A stretch of 64,000 bases of DNA, from positions 1 to 64,000 of the forward strand of contig DASZOM010000001.1 of the NCBI GenBank assembly GCA_035550735.1, in the 5' to 3' direction. This DNA comes from JANQRA01 sp035550735. Lineage in GTDB: Bacteria; Actinomycetota; Acidimicrobiia; Spongiisociales; ZC4RG35. The notes beneath the pieces were generated by a model. That model did not search any database. It saw nothing but the letters and a program-made list of their open reading frames with translations, and was not told the DNA's origin. Shown in pieces: positions 8,566 to 17,577 of the stretch (position 1 is its first letter; each line of letters opens with the position of its first letter). The position numbers and the translations under genes were made by a program.

Positions 8566-8604
8566 GTGAACACCAGCCTGCGCTCGCTCCTCCTTCTCAT
8601 GTAG
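8566..8604 (+). CDS. leuL: leu leader peptide (attenuator peptide)
   Basis: A 12-codon ORF, GTG start and TAG stop, encoding MNTSLRSLLLLM. Five of the twelve residues are Leu, four of them consecutive (codons CTC CTC CTT CTC). It stands about 100 nt before leuA and just before a terminator hairpin, the classic layout for attenuation: stalling at Leu codons under leucine shortage would change RNA folding and permit leuA transcription. No Shine-Dalgarno sequence is seen, consistent with a leaderless start. Confidence 0.85.
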   Translation: MNTSLRSLLLLM

Positions 8605-8634
8605 GGCGAACGCGCACATATCCCGTGTTCGCCC
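8604..8634 (+). promoter_or_regulatory. Attenuator hairpin upstream of the leu terminator
   Basis: GGGCGAAC (8604-8611) pairs perfectly with GTTCGCCC (8627-8634), and three further pairs extend the stem inward. It starts at the leader stop codon and ends immediately before the terminator stem. Ribosome position on the leader peptide would decide whether it forms. The exact antitermination fold is inferred. Confidence 0.65.
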
Positions 8635-8655
8635 GCCCCCGACCGGGGGCTTTTT
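8635..8655 (+). terminator. leu attenuator terminator
   Basis: GCCCCC (8635-8640), tetraloop GACC, GGGGGC (8645-8650), then TTTTT (8651-8655): a compact rho-independent terminator between the Leu-rich leader peptide and leuA. Confidence 0.9.
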
Positions 8656-8701
8656 CATTTCCCGGTCGAGCCACTCCCCCACCCTCGTCGAAGGAAGACC
8701 C

Positions 8702-10396
8702 ATGCCGCCAGTAGCCCAACCGAAGAAGATGCCGTTCGAGAAGTACCGACCCCAGGTCCCCCTGGTCCTCGAAGACCGCACCTGGCCCAATGTCATCATC
8801 GAGAAAGCCCCGATCTGGTGCTCGGTCGACCTCCGCGACGGCAATCAGGCCCTCATCGACCCGATGGACCCTCCCCGCAAGGTGCGCATGTTCCAGACAC
8901 TGGTCGCCATGGGATTCAAGGAGATCGAGGTCGGCTTCCCCGCCGCCAGCCAGCCCGACTTCGATTTCGTCCGCCAGCTCGTCGAGGACGACCTGATACC
9001 CGATGACGTCACCGTCCAGGTGCTGGTCCAGTGTCGCGAGGAGCTGGTCGAACGTACGTACGATGCAATCGCAGGCTCCCCTCGTGCCATCGTCCACTTC
9101 TACAACTCGACCAACCCCCTGCAACGTGAGGTGGTGTTTGGCATGGACAAGGAGGGGATCAAGGGCATCCCGGTCAACGCGGCCAAGCTGTGTCGCAAGC
9201 TCGAGGAGTCCCTGGGCGACACCGTCGTCCGATACGAGTATTCCCCGGAGAGCTTCACCCTGACCGAGCCCGACTATGCCGTGGAGGTGTGCGAGGCGGT
9301 CATGGACGTGATGGAGCCCAGCCCGGACGACCCGATCGTCATCAACCTTCCGGCGACGGTGGAGTGCTACTCACCCAATGTCTACGGCGACGTGATCGAG
9401 TGGTTCGGGAGGTCGATCTCCAACCGGGACTCGATCGTCCTCAGCCTCCATCCCCACAATGACCGGGGAACCGCGGTGGCAGCCGCCGAGTTCGGCGTCA
9501 TGGCCGGCGCCGACCGGGTGGAGGGGACCCTGTTCGGGAACGGCGAGCGCACCGGCAATGTCGACATCGTCACCCTGGCCATGAACCTGTTCGCCAACGG
9601 GGTGGATCCCGAGCTAGACATCACCGACATCGACTCCCTGCGCCGTACCGCCGAGTACTGCAACCGGCTGCCGGTGCACCCCAGGCACCCCTACGTCGGC
9701 GACCTGGTGTACACCGCCTTCTCCGGATCGCATCAGGACGCGATCAAGAAGGGATTCGCGGCCCTGCCCGACGACTACGAGCAATGGGCGGTCCCCTACC
9801 TGCCCATCGACCCCAAGCACGTGGGCCGAAGCTACGAGGCGGTGATCCGGGTCAACTCGCAGTCCGGCAAGGGCGGTGTCGCCTATGTGATGAAGGAGGA
9901 GCACGGCTTCGACCTTCCCCGGCGTCTCCAGATCGAGTTCTCCAAGACGATCCAGCACATCACCGAGGACACCGGCACCGAGATCACACCGAGCGCCATG
10001 TGGGAGTCCTTCCGCGGGGTCTATTTCCCGGACCGGGCCGCCTACCGGCTTCTCACCCAGGAACTCCACACCAGTTCTCGTGGGGAGAAGGGCCACACGA
10101 CGATCACCGCCCATCTCGAGGTTCGTGGCGAGGAGGTGCTCATAACCGGCGAGGGCGACGGCCCGGTGGAAGCGTTCGTCTCGGCCCTGCGAGACCGATG
10201 GGGTGTCGCCTTCGACGTCGTCGACTACTCCGAGCACGCAATCGGCAGTGGTTCCGACGCCCGGGCGGTGGCCTATGTGGAGAGCTCGGGTGAGGACGGG
10301 ATGCTCAAGTGGGGCATCGGGGTCGACAGCAACATCACGACGGCGTCGCTGCTCGCCGTGCTCGCCGCATTCGAGAGACAGCACGGCCGGGCGTAG
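8702..10396 (+). CDS. leuA: 2-isopropylmalate synthase (type 2)
   Basis: A 564-aa enzyme condensing acetyl-CoA with 2-oxoisovalerate, the first committed step of leucine synthesis. The catalytic TIM barrel opens with the metal-binding signature WCSVDLRDGNQAL (about 39-51) and contains SLHPHNDRGTAVAAAEFG and LFGNGERTGNVDIV. The last 130 residues or so form the LeuA regulatory domain that senses leucine. An AAGGAAG ribosome site (8691-8697) precedes the ATG. Control is by the upstream attenuator plus expected feedback inhibition. No leuBCD or ilv genes are nearby. Confidence 0.97.
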   Translation: MPPVAQPKKMPFEKYRPQVPLVLEDRTWPNVIIEKAPIWCSVDLRDGNQALIDPMDPPRKVRMFQTLVAMGFKEIEVGFPAASQPDFDFVRQLVEDDLIPDDVTVQVLVQCREELVERTYDAIAGSPRAIVHFYNSTNPLQREVVFGMDKEGIKGIPVNAAKLCRKLEESLGDTVVRYEYSPESFTLTEPDYAVEVCEAVMDVMEPSPDDPIVINLPATVECYSPNVYGDVIEWFGRSISNRDSIVLSLHPHNDRGTAVAAAEFGVMAGADRVEGTLFGNGERTGNVDIVTLAMNLFANGVDPELDITDIDSLRRTAEYCNRLPVHPRHPYVGDLVYTAFSGSHQDAIKKGFAALPDDYEQWAVPYLPIDPKHVGRSYEAVIRVNSQSGKGGVAYVMKEEHGFDLPRRLQIEFSKTIQHITEDTGTEITPSAMWESFRGVYFPDRAAYRLLTQELHTSSRGEKGHTTITAHLEVRGEEVLITGEGDGPVEAFVSALRDRWGVAFDVVDYSEHAIGSGSDARAVAYVESSGEDGMLKWGIGVDSNITTASLLAVLAAFERQHGRA

Positions 10397-10405
10397 ATTC
10401 TCGAA

Positions 10406-10873
10406 ATGCCGAGCCTGGTGATCGACCGAGACGATCCCCGACGGGACGATGTCCGCGCCCTCCTCGAATCGCATCTCGCCTTCGCCGCCGCGCAGAGCCC
10501 CCGGGAGCACGTGCATGCGCTCGACGGCGATGGTCTCACCGCCGACGGGATCACCTTCTTCAGCATCCGCAGCGACGGCGTTCTCCTGGGGGTCGGCGCC
10601 CTCAAGGAGATCGAGCCGGGTCATGGTGAGATCAAGTCGATGCACACCGCGGCCTTCGCACGTGGGCAGGGGGTGGGCCGCGCCATGGTCGAGCACCTCC
10701 TGGCGACGGCCCGCCAGCGCGGCTATCACCGTGTGAGCCTGGAGACCGGGACGATGGACGCCTTCGCCCCCGCGCGGAGCCTCTATGCCTTCATGGGGTT
10801 CGTGGAATGCCCACCTTTCGCCGGCTACTGGGAGAACGAATACAGCGTCTGCATGACGCTGGAACTGGATTGA
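10406..10873 (+). CDS. GNAT-family N-acetyltransferase
   Basis: A 155-aa protein with the GNAT acetyl-CoA-binding motif A, EIKSMHTAAFARGQGVGRAMVEHLL (R/Q-x2-G-x-A type loop near 87-97), and the terminal YAFMGFVECPPFAGY typical of YhhY/PhnO-like small acetyltransferases. It starts 9 nt after the leuA stop and is probably co-transcribed with it. The substrate is unknown. No ribosome site is evident, consistent with coupling to leuA translation. Confidence 0.88.
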   Translation: MPSLVIDRDDPRRDDVRALLESHLAFAAAQSPREHVHALDGDGLTADGITFFSIRSDGVLLGVGALKEIEPGHGEIKSMHTAAFARGQGVGRAMVEHLLATARQRGYHRVSLETGTMDAFAPARSLYAFMGFVECPPFAGYWENEYSVCMTLELD

Positions 10874-10967
10874 CCTCGACCTCGGTTCTGGTCCTAACGT
10901 CCGGGTCCGCCCGGCGACTGCCGGAGGTACGGGTAGACCTGCTGACCGCCATACCCTCCGAGGACTT

Positions 10968-12791
10968 ATGACCACCGACCGGATGACGAGAGAAGACGTC
11001 GCGCTCCGAGGCAGCGCCCGTCATCTGATCGGTCGCCAACTCCGACTCGCCAGGAGGGAGTTCACGGTCGGGGGGCTGGGCACCACCCTCTATGCGGGGA
11101 TGACGATCCTGTCCTCGTTCGTGCTCGGCTGGATAACCGACCGGGTGCTGATCCCGGCGGTCGATGCCGGCAATGTGGCGGCTTCCACTCTCGCCGGAGC
11201 GGCCGCGGCCATCGTCGGCGTCGCCGCCTTGCGTGGCACGGGAATCACCCTGCGACGAAGCGGTGCCTACTACGCCCAGCACCGGCTCCAGTACCGGGAT
11301 CGGGTCGCAGTGACCGACCGCTATCTGGATCTGCCGGTCGAGTGGCACCGGCGACACCCCACCGGGCAGCTGCTCGCCAATGCCAACGAGGACGTGGAGG
11401 CGGCTTCGTTCATCGCGGCACCCCTCCCGATGGCGTTCGGTGTGGTCATGATGCTGATCGGCACCGCCGTGATCCTGATCCTCACCGACCCGTTCCTCTC
11501 CCTGATCGGGCTCCTGTTGGGGCCGATCCTGATCGGGGTCAACTACACCTTCCAGACGAGGATGCGGGCGGTTGCCGCTCGGGCGCAGACACTTCGCGCC
11601 GAGGTTGCGGACATCGCACACGAGTCCTTCGACGCCGCCCTGGTGGTCAAGACCTTGGGGCGGGAGAACGACGAGGTGGGCCGGTTCGGCGAGCGCTCCG
11701 ACGAGCTGAGAGACCGCATGGTGGAGGTGGGAACCCTTCGCGCCATCTTCGACCCCATCATCGAGGCGCTGCCCAACGTCGGGATCCTCGCCGTGCTCCT
11801 GGTCGGCGCCTGGCAGGTCGAGCGAGGCCTTCTCTCCCCGGGAACCCTGGTCACCTTCGCTTACCTCTTCCGTTTGGTGGCGTTGCCGATGCGGGTGTTC
11901 GGCTGGCTCCTCGGAGAGCTCCCCCGGTCGGTCGCCGGGCTCAATCGCGTGGAGGCCGTCCTAGGTGAGACCGAGAGGGTCGCCTACGGGCTGGGCCGCC
12001 CGTCGCATCTGGGCGGTGCCGGGGCCAGTGCCACCGCCATCGGATACACCTACCCCGAGTCCGAGTACGAGGACCTGGGAGCCCATCGCAGGGCCGTCCT
12101 CGGTGACCAGGAGGGCCGTGGCGTCGAGTCGGTCACACTGGACGTCGCCCCCGGGAAGACAGTGGCGTTGGTCGGCCCAACCGGTTCGGGGAAGTCGACC
12201 GTGGCCCATCTCCTCGTGCGTCTCTTCGACCCCGACACCGGCCGGATCTGTCTCGACGGCCACACCCTGGTCGACCTGGATCGGGAGGTTCTCGCCCGAT
12301 CGGTGTCGATCGTCTTCCAGGAGACCTTTCTCTTCAACGACACCATCTACAACAACATCACCCTCGACGAGCCCTTCCCGGACGAGGAAGTGATCAGGGC
12401 GGCCCGAATCGCCCAGGCCGATGGGTTCATCCAACAGCTCGAGGACGGATATGCGACCGTGGTCGGCGAACGAGGCGCCACCCTGTCCGGTGGGCAACGC
12501 CAGCGCATCGCCATCGCACGCGCATTGATCCGGCAGCCACGTCTCCTCGTGCTCGACGACGCAACATCTGCGGTCGACCCGGCCGTGGAGAGCGCCATCC
12601 TCGAAGGTCTCCGCCAGCTCGACACGACCGTGGTGATCGTCGCCTACCGGCGTTCCTCGATCATCCTCGCCGACGAGGTGATATTCGTCGAGGACGGCCG
12701 GGTCATCGACCGCGGCACGCATGAGGACCTATATGTCGGGCTTCCCGCCTACCGGGCGCTCATCGACGCCTACGAGAAAGAGTCGGCATGA
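10968..12791 (+). CDS. ABC exporter half, degenerate-site subunit
   Basis: A 607-aa fused membrane and ATPase half-transporter. Six transmembrane segments occupy about residues 35-310 and the NBD follows. Walker A VGPTGSGKST is near 402-411 and the signature LSGGQRQR near 505 is intact. The residue after Walker B Asp530 is Asp531 (LVLDDATS) instead of the catalytic Glu, and the switch His is replaced by Tyr560 (IVAYRRSS). These changes make its own ATP site degenerate. It overlaps the partner gene by ATGA, so it forms a heterodimeric exporter. The substrate is unknown (drug, lipid or peptide). Confidence 0.93.
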   Translation: MTTDRMTREDVALRGSARHLIGRQLRLARREFTVGGLGTTLYAGMTILSSFVLGWITDRVLIPAVDAGNVAASTLAGAAAAIVGVAALRGTGITLRRSGAYYAQHRLQYRDRVAVTDRYLDLPVEWHRRHPTGQLLANANEDVEAASFIAAPLPMAFGVVMMLIGTAVILILTDPFLSLIGLLLGPILIGVNYTFQTRMRAVAARAQTLRAEVADIAHESFDAALVVKTLGRENDEVGRFGERSDELRDRMVEVGTLRAIFDPIIEALPNVGILAVLLVGAWQVERGLLSPGTLVTFAYLFRLVALPMRVFGWLLGELPRSVAGLNRVEAVLGETERVAYGLGRPSHLGGAGASATAIGYTYPESEYEDLGAHRRAVLGDQEGRGVESVTLDVAPGKTVALVGPTGSGKSTVAHLLVRLFDPDTGRICLDGHTLVDLDREVLARSVSIVFQETFLFNDTIYNNITLDEPFPDEEVIRAARIAQADGFIQQLEDGYATVVGERGATLSGGQRQRIAIARALIRQPRLLVLDDATSAVDPAVESAILEGLRQLDTTVVIVAYRRSSIILADEVIFVEDGRVIDRGTHEDLYVGLPAYRALIDAYEKESA

Positions 12792-14623
12792 GTCTCATCG
12801 CGACCGCCGGACAGGAGACCGCACAGCGAAGCGCCTGGGACACGATCAAACGCGGGTTGAGCCTCTCCCCCGAGCTGAGAAAGGGTTTGCTCGGCACGAT
12901 CCTCATCGCGGTGGTGGCGACCGCCGGCCGAATCGTGGTCCCCGTCGCCATCCAGCAGATCGTCGACCGCGCCTTCACCGACGACGGCGTCGACATGAGG
13001 TTGGTGCTCCAGATGGTCGGTATCGCCCTGATTGCGGTAGCCGTCACCGGGTCGGCCACCGGGTGGATGCATCTCCGTCTCGCCAGGGTCTCCGAAACCG
13101 CCCTCTCCGGACTCCGCATCCGGGCATTCCGCCACATCCACGACCTGTCCATGCTCCATCAGGCCTCCGAGCAACGGGGAGTCCTGGTCAGCCGGGTGAC
13201 CTCCGATGTCGACCAGATATCACGCTTCATGCAGTGGGCGGGGCTCCAGTTGATGGTCAACGGCCTCCAGGCGTCTCTCGCCCTCGCAGTGATGCTCAGC
13301 ATGTCGCTGCCCCTCGGCCTGGTGGTCGTGGGCATGGTCCCCCTGATCGTCTACATGATCAGGTTCTTCCAGGTGCGGCTCGAGGTCGCCTATCTCGGCG
13401 TCCGGGAGCGGGTGGGTCAGATGCTGGCGCTCATCGCCGAGACCGTCGTCGGTGCGCCGGTGATCAGGGCGTACGGGATCGAGCGCCGAACTCGTGAGCG
13501 ACTCGAGGAGGCGATCGAGGCCCACCGCGTCGCCGGCACCCGGGCCGGGCGCCTCTCCTCGATCTTCTCCGGCTTCGGTGAGCTCTCCTCGGCTCTCGTG
13601 GTCGCAGCGGTGGTGGTCGTCGGCACGATCCTCGCCGTGAACGGAGCCACCTCGGTCGGCACCATCGTCGCCTTCCTCTTCCTGGTGCAGCTGTTCGTGG
13701 AGCCCGTCCAGTTCATGGGTGAGGCGGTCAACGAGGCGCAGACCGCGGTGGCGGGTTGGCGCCGGGTGCTCGACATCCTCGACATCGCTCCGGATGTGGC
13801 CGATCCAGGGCCCGACGGCGTGGATCTGCCCCACGAGCCGCTGGGAGCCCGATTCAGGGGCGTGGAGTTCCGGTATCCGCGGCCGGGCGAGACCGCCCTG
13901 GAGGCGGATGCCTCCCCTGCCCTGTCCGGTGTCGACATAGTGATCACCCCCCGGCAGAGAGTGGCGATCGTGGGTGAGACCGGCTCGGGGAAGACGACCT
14001 TCGCCAAGCTTCTCACCCGACTCATGGACCCCACCGGTGGAACGGTCGAGGTGGGAGGGGTCGACCTTCGCCGTGTGCGTTTCGAGAGCCTCCGTGACCG
14101 GGTCGTGATGGTGCCTCAGGAGGGAATCCTGTTTCGCGGGACCATTGCGGACAACGTGCGGATGGGCGCCCCGGAGGCCACCCCCGCCGAGCTACTCGCC
14201 GCCTTCGAGAATCTCGGGCTCGCCGACTGGCTGGCGGAGATGGCTCAGGGTCTCGACACGCCGGTCGGGGAACGAGGCGGGTCTCTGTCGGTTGGAGAGC
14301 GGCAGCTGGTGACCCTGGTCCGGGCCGCCATCGCCGATCCCGACCTGCTCGTCCTCGACGAGGCGACCTCGGCCGTCGACCCGGCGACCGAGGTCCGAAT
14401 CAGCAGGGCCCTCAACCAGCTGACCCGGGACCGGACGGTGGTCACCATCGCCCACCGGCTCTCCACGGCCGAGGCAGCCGACCGGGTCCTGGTCTTCGAC
14501 AAGGGACGGCTCGTCCAGGACGGCACCCACGATGAGCTGGTGGGGCAAGAGGGCGTCTACGGCAGGCTCCATCACTCGTGGCAGCGAGGAGCCACCAGGG
14601 CCCGATCTTCAGCCGTCGACTAG
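12788..14623 (+). CDS. ABC exporter half, catalytic-site subunit
   Basis: A 611-aa partner of the preceding half-transporter. It has the same layout: six transmembrane segments (about 30-310), then an NBD with Walker A GETGSGKTT (396-404), catalytic Glu525 in LVLDEATSAVD and switch His556 in IAHRLST, all canonical. Its signature is altered to LSVGERQ (500-506). That signature faces the degenerate Walker site of the partner, while the partner's intact LSGGQ completes this subunit's site, the expected pattern for one-site heterodimers. The 3' end overlaps the convergent amidase gene by 15 bp. Confidence 0.93.
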   Translation: MSLIATAGQETAQRSAWDTIKRGLSLSPELRKGLLGTILIAVVATAGRIVVPVAIQQIVDRAFTDDGVDMRLVLQMVGIALIAVAVTGSATGWMHLRLARVSETALSGLRIRAFRHIHDLSMLHQASEQRGVLVSRVTSDVDQISRFMQWAGLQLMVNGLQASLALAVMLSMSLPLGLVVVGMVPLIVYMIRFFQVRLEVAYLGVRERVGQMLALIAETVVGAPVIRAYGIERRTRERLEEAIEAHRVAGTRAGRLSSIFSGFGELSSALVVAAVVVVGTILAVNGATSVGTIVAFLFLVQLFVEPVQFMGEAVNEAQTAVAGWRRVLDILDIAPDVADPGPDGVDLPHEPLGARFRGVEFRYPRPGETALEADASPALSGVDIVITPRQRVAIVGETGSGKTTFAKLLTRLMDPTGGTVEVGGVDLRRVRFESLRDRVVMVPQEGILFRGTIADNVRMGAPEATPAELLAAFENLGLADWLAEMAQGLDTPVGERGGSLSVGERQLVTLVRAAIADPDLLVLDEATSAVDPATEVRISRALNQLTRDRTVVTIAHRLSTAEAADRVLVFDKGRLVQDGTHDELVGQEGVYGRLHHSWQRGATRARSSAVD

Positions 14624-15619
14624 AGCTCCCAGGTCCGGCTCGACACACTGATCCTGGCCGACCCCAGGCTGAGGGTTGAAGATCCGTCCCTCCGCCAGTG
14701 GCGCACCCGTCTCCTCGGTGAGCAGAAATGCCTCGATCCCGTCGGCGATGGCGGCGGCGACCGTCGGGGCGTATTCCGGAGTGGCGTAGAGCTCGGCCTC
14801 GGCGGGATTGGCGATGTAGCCCAGCTCCACGAGGGCGCTGGGTGCTTCCGGCCGGCGGACCATCCCGTAGGCGTCATCACCACTGCTGTTGAGCACGGTC
14901 ATCACCCCCGCATCCGGCGCGCGATCCCAATCGACGGCGAAGCCCGAGAGTGTCTCCATGCTGGCCTCGTAGAGGAGCCCACCGAGACGTTGCGACTCGG
15001 CGGAGCCGTCCTGGACGAAGATCTCCACACCGGGGATCTCGGAGGCGTTGGCCCCCGGGGCGTTGTGATGGATGGAGACGAGGGCACGTGCGCCCATCAG
15101 GTCGGAATAGGTGGTGCGTGTCCGGATCGGGACCGGGTAGTCGGCATTGCGAGTGAGCAGCGACGCGATCCCGCGCTCCTCGAGCTCCGCCTGCACCGCG
15201 AGACCCACCTCCAGGTTGACCTGCTTCTCCTCGAGACCGTTGGATCCGACCGCCCCGGTGTCGACCGGTCCACCGTGCCCCGGGTCGATCACGACATCGA
15301 CCTCGTACACGGGCGTGCCGGCATCGACCCGTGCCGGATATCCACATGGGGTGAGGATCTCGATCACGTCTCCATCGACACCGGTCACGGCCACCGGGAT
15401 CCCCGTTGTGGTCAGCCAGGCGACCGGGGGCCCGAGAGGGGTGGTGGTGGACGGTGTGGCCGGGGCTGTCGACGTGCTGGTCGCAGACGATCCAACCGAG
15501 GAGCCGGGAGCCGTCGTGGTGCTGCTCGGCGAGGTGACCGGCTCGGTGGCGGTGGGCTCCGGGAAGCTGCACCCCGCGACGAGCACGAGCGCTCCCAAGA
15601 TGGCGAACCGTCCTGGCAT
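14609..15619 (-). CDS. N-acetylmuramoyl-L-alanine amidase, lipoprotein
   Basis: A 336-aa Amidase_3 enzyme that cleaves the bond between muramic acid and the stem peptide. The lipoprotein signal ends LVLVAGC (Cys17), followed by a Ser/Thr/Pro linker of about 45 residues. Zinc-site motifs are in order: VIDPGHGG, the Glu in GLEEKQVNLEV, SIHHNA and the catalytic Glu in ALVELGYIAN. It acts on the outer face of the membrane. ATG 15619 was chosen (an upstream ATG at 15637 adds six residues) because it places a standard signal right after the start. It overlaps the ABC gene at its 3' end. Confidence 0.92.
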   Translation of the reverse strand: MPGRFAILGALVLVAGCSFPEPTATEPVTSPSSTTTAPGSSVGSSATSTSTAPATPSTTTPLGPPVAWLTTTGIPVAVTGVDGDVIEILTPCGYPARVDAGTPVYEVDVVIDPGHGGPVDTGAVGSNGLEEKQVNLEVGLAVQAELEERGIASLLTRNADYPVPIRTRTTYSDLMGARALVSIHHNAPGANASEIPGVEIFVQDGSAESQRLGGLLYEASMETLSGFAVDWDRAPDAGVMTVLNSSGDDAYGMVRRPEAPSALVELGYIANPAEAELYATPEYAPTVAAAIADGIEAFLLTEETGAPLAEGRIFNPQPGVGQDQCVEPDLGALVDG

Positions 15620-15670
15620 CACTCTCAACTCTGGCATGCCCGGGGTGCTACATCACATAGGGTTGGAGCG

Positions 15671-15895
15671 ATGTTCGGGCCACTGAACGGTGTGCGCACC
15701 GCCCTGGTCATCGGGGCGGCTCTGGCCGCGATCGTCTCGCTGTTCGCCGGGTATCCGGAAGCTGCAGCCATCCTCGGGGTAGGAATCCTGATCCACGGCT
15801 TGGGATGGGGATACCTCTACATGAGCCGGGATCGCACCGGCACAGAGGCCAGCGGCTCAGAGCCTGATCGACGCCGCCAGGGAAGACCCGAGTGA
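15671..15895 (+). CDS. Small two-helix membrane protein
   Basis: A 74-aa ORF from ATG 15671 with TTGGAG at 15663-15668. Two hydrophobic stretches (about 10-26 and 30-50: ALVIGAALAAIVSLFAGY and AAILGVGILIHGLGWGYLY) and a polar basic tail suggest a hairpin membrane protein. It is divergent from the amidase gene (51-bp gap) and overlaps the 3' end of the convergent phosphohexomutase gene by 39 bp. The family is not recognised. Confidence 0.6.
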   Translation: MFGPLNGVRTALVIGAALAAIVSLFAGYPEAAAILGVGILIHGLGWGYLYMSRDRTGTEASGSEPDRRRQGRPE

Positions 15896-17557
15896 ACCGG
15901 CCCGTCCCAGGAGACGGGTGTGATGGGCATCCGGGTCGCCGGAGACTTCCTCCATCAGGTCGACGTAAACCTTGAGCTTCGGTTCGGTTCCGCTGGGACG
16001 CACCAGGACCCGGCCCGACCCGCCCAGGGTGAGCTCCACCAGGGCCTGCTCCCCCAGCCAGGGCGGGCGCTCGTCGGCTCCCCTGCGATAGTCGGTGACC
16101 GCCGTCACCTGGAGGCCGCCCACATCCGACGGAGGGTCGAGGGCAAGGCCGTCCACGGCGGCCCCCATTGCGGCCTGACCCTCCGGGCCCTCACGAACGA
16201 TCGAGGTCTGGGTGCTCACCCAGAGCCCGTGGCGCAGCCAGAGGTCATGGAGGCCATCCATGACGGTTCGACCCCGATCGGCCAGGTCGGCCACCAGATC
16301 GGTGAAGATCAGCGCAGCCGAGATCCCGTCCTTGTCCCGGACGATCGATCCGACGGTGTAGCCCAACGCCTCTTCGTACCCATAGACGAAACGGCCCCTC
16401 CCCTCCCCTTCCAGGGTGAGACCCGCCTTCACGATCCACTTGAAGCCGGTCAGGGTGAGAACGTGGGTGGCCCCGTAGGCATCGGCGAGGCTCCCCAGGA
16501 TCGGGCTCGAGACGATCGAGCTGGCCACGATCGCCGTAGCCGGGTCGGGGTCGTTGGCCAGGACATAGTCCCCGAGGAGGGCACCCACCTCGTTGCCCGA
16601 CAGTGGCCGCCATCCTGTCTGATGAGGCACCACGGCCGCCAGGCGATCGGCGTCCGGATCGTTGGCCAGCACCAGGTCGGCATCGATCTCCGTTGCCAGT
16701 TCGAGGGCCATGTCCATCGCCCCCGGCTCCTCCGGGTTCGGGAACTCCACGGTCGGGAATGTGCCGTCGGGTGCGGCCTGCTCCGGCACCGCGATCAGGT
16801 TGCCGTGACCGGCGCGCATCATCACGTCGGACAGGGTGTCGAGCCCACAGCCATGGATCGGCGTGTAGACGACGGTGAGGTCGGAGCCCGTGTGACGGGA
16901 GCGGTGGCTCGAGATCTCATGCCAATACGAGTCCACGATGTCACTGGGAACCCTGCTCACCAGATCCGAGCCGGATCTGAAGGCGTCCGCAATCCGTGCG
17001 ATCTGATTCGCGGGCGGTGCAGTATCGATGGCAGCCTGGATCTCGACGTCGGCTGGAGGGACGATCTGTGAGGCCTCCGCACCGTAGACCTTGTAGCCGT
17101 TGTCCGCAGGAGGGTTGTGCGAAGCGGTGACCACGACGGCGGCGCCGGCACCGAGATGTTTGGCGGTGTACGCCACCAGCGGTGTGGGGGTGACGTCGGG
17201 GAAATAGGCCACGGGTATGCCGGCGGCTGCCAGCACGCCGACCGTGTCCTCGGCGAACTGGCGGCTCGACGGTCGTGCGTCGAAACCGACCACAACACCG
17301 AGTTCGGCCCTCCCCTGGGCATGTAGGTAGTCGGCCAGGCCCCGAGTCGTCCGGATCACCACCGCCCGATTCATTCGGCCGGGCCCGGCGCCGACTTCTC
17401 CCCGGATCCCGGCGGTACCGAAGGTGAGCCTCGTCTCCATGCGTGAGGCGAGATCGGCGAGGTCGCCCGACTCGATCACGGCGCTCAACTCGGCGACGGT
17501 GCCGGGATCGGGGTCACCGGCGATCCAGTCGCGGGCCTGTGCCACGAGGTCATTCAT
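15857..17557 (-). CDS. Phosphoglucomutase/phosphomannomutase
   Basis: A 566-aa alpha-D-phosphohexomutase, which interconverts hexose 1- and 6-phosphates through a phosphoserine. Catalytic Ser146 lies in VVVTASHNPP, the Mg loop is NDPDADRLA, the sugar loop includes YGYEEALGYTVG and the phosphate-binding loop RPSGTEPKLKVY is at the C-terminus. The length fits the PgmB/PmmB group rather than the short ManB group. With galE immediately upstream on the same strand (20-bp gap), it probably supplies sugar nucleotides for the envelope. Glucose or mannose preference cannot be settled here. Confidence 0.93.
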   Translation of the reverse strand: MNDLVAQARDWIAGDPDPGTVAELSAVIESGDLADLASRMETRLTFGTAGIRGEVGAGPGRMNRAVVIRTTRGLADYLHAQGRAELGVVVGFDARPSSRQFAEDTVGVLAAAGIPVAYFPDVTPTPLVAYTAKHLGAGAAVVVTASHNPPADNGYKVYGAEASQIVPPADVEIQAAIDTAPPANQIARIADAFRSGSDLVSRVPSDIVDSYWHEISSHRSRHTGSDLTVVYTPIHGCGLDTLSDVMMRAGHGNLIAVPEQAAPDGTFPTVEFPNPEEPGAMDMALELATEIDADLVLANDPDADRLAAVVPHQTGWRPLSGNEVGALLGDYVLANDPDPATAIVASSIVSSPILGSLADAYGATHVLTLTGFKWIVKAGLTLEGEGRGRFVYGYEEALGYTVGSIVRDKDGISAALIFTDLVADLADRGRTVMDGLHDLWLRHGLWVSTQTSIVREGPEGQAAMGAAVDGLALDPPSDVGGLQVTAVTDYRRGADERPPWLGEQALVELTLGGSGRVLVRPSGTEPKLKVYVDLMEEVSGDPDAHHTRLLGRAGSLGSSLAASIRL

Positions 17558-17577
17558 AAGGGCAGGCTAGGTGTCGT

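Noticed and set aside
10874..10967. Imperfect inverted sequence GGAGGTACGGGTA/TACCCTCCGAGG before the ABC exporter
   Set aside because: Pairing needs bulges and mismatches and overlaps the ribosome-site area. Too weak to call a regulator or terminator.
9614..10975. 453-codon minus-strand open frame opposite leuA and the GNAT gene
   Set aside because: It spans two well-supported genes in antisense and has no recognisable protein features.
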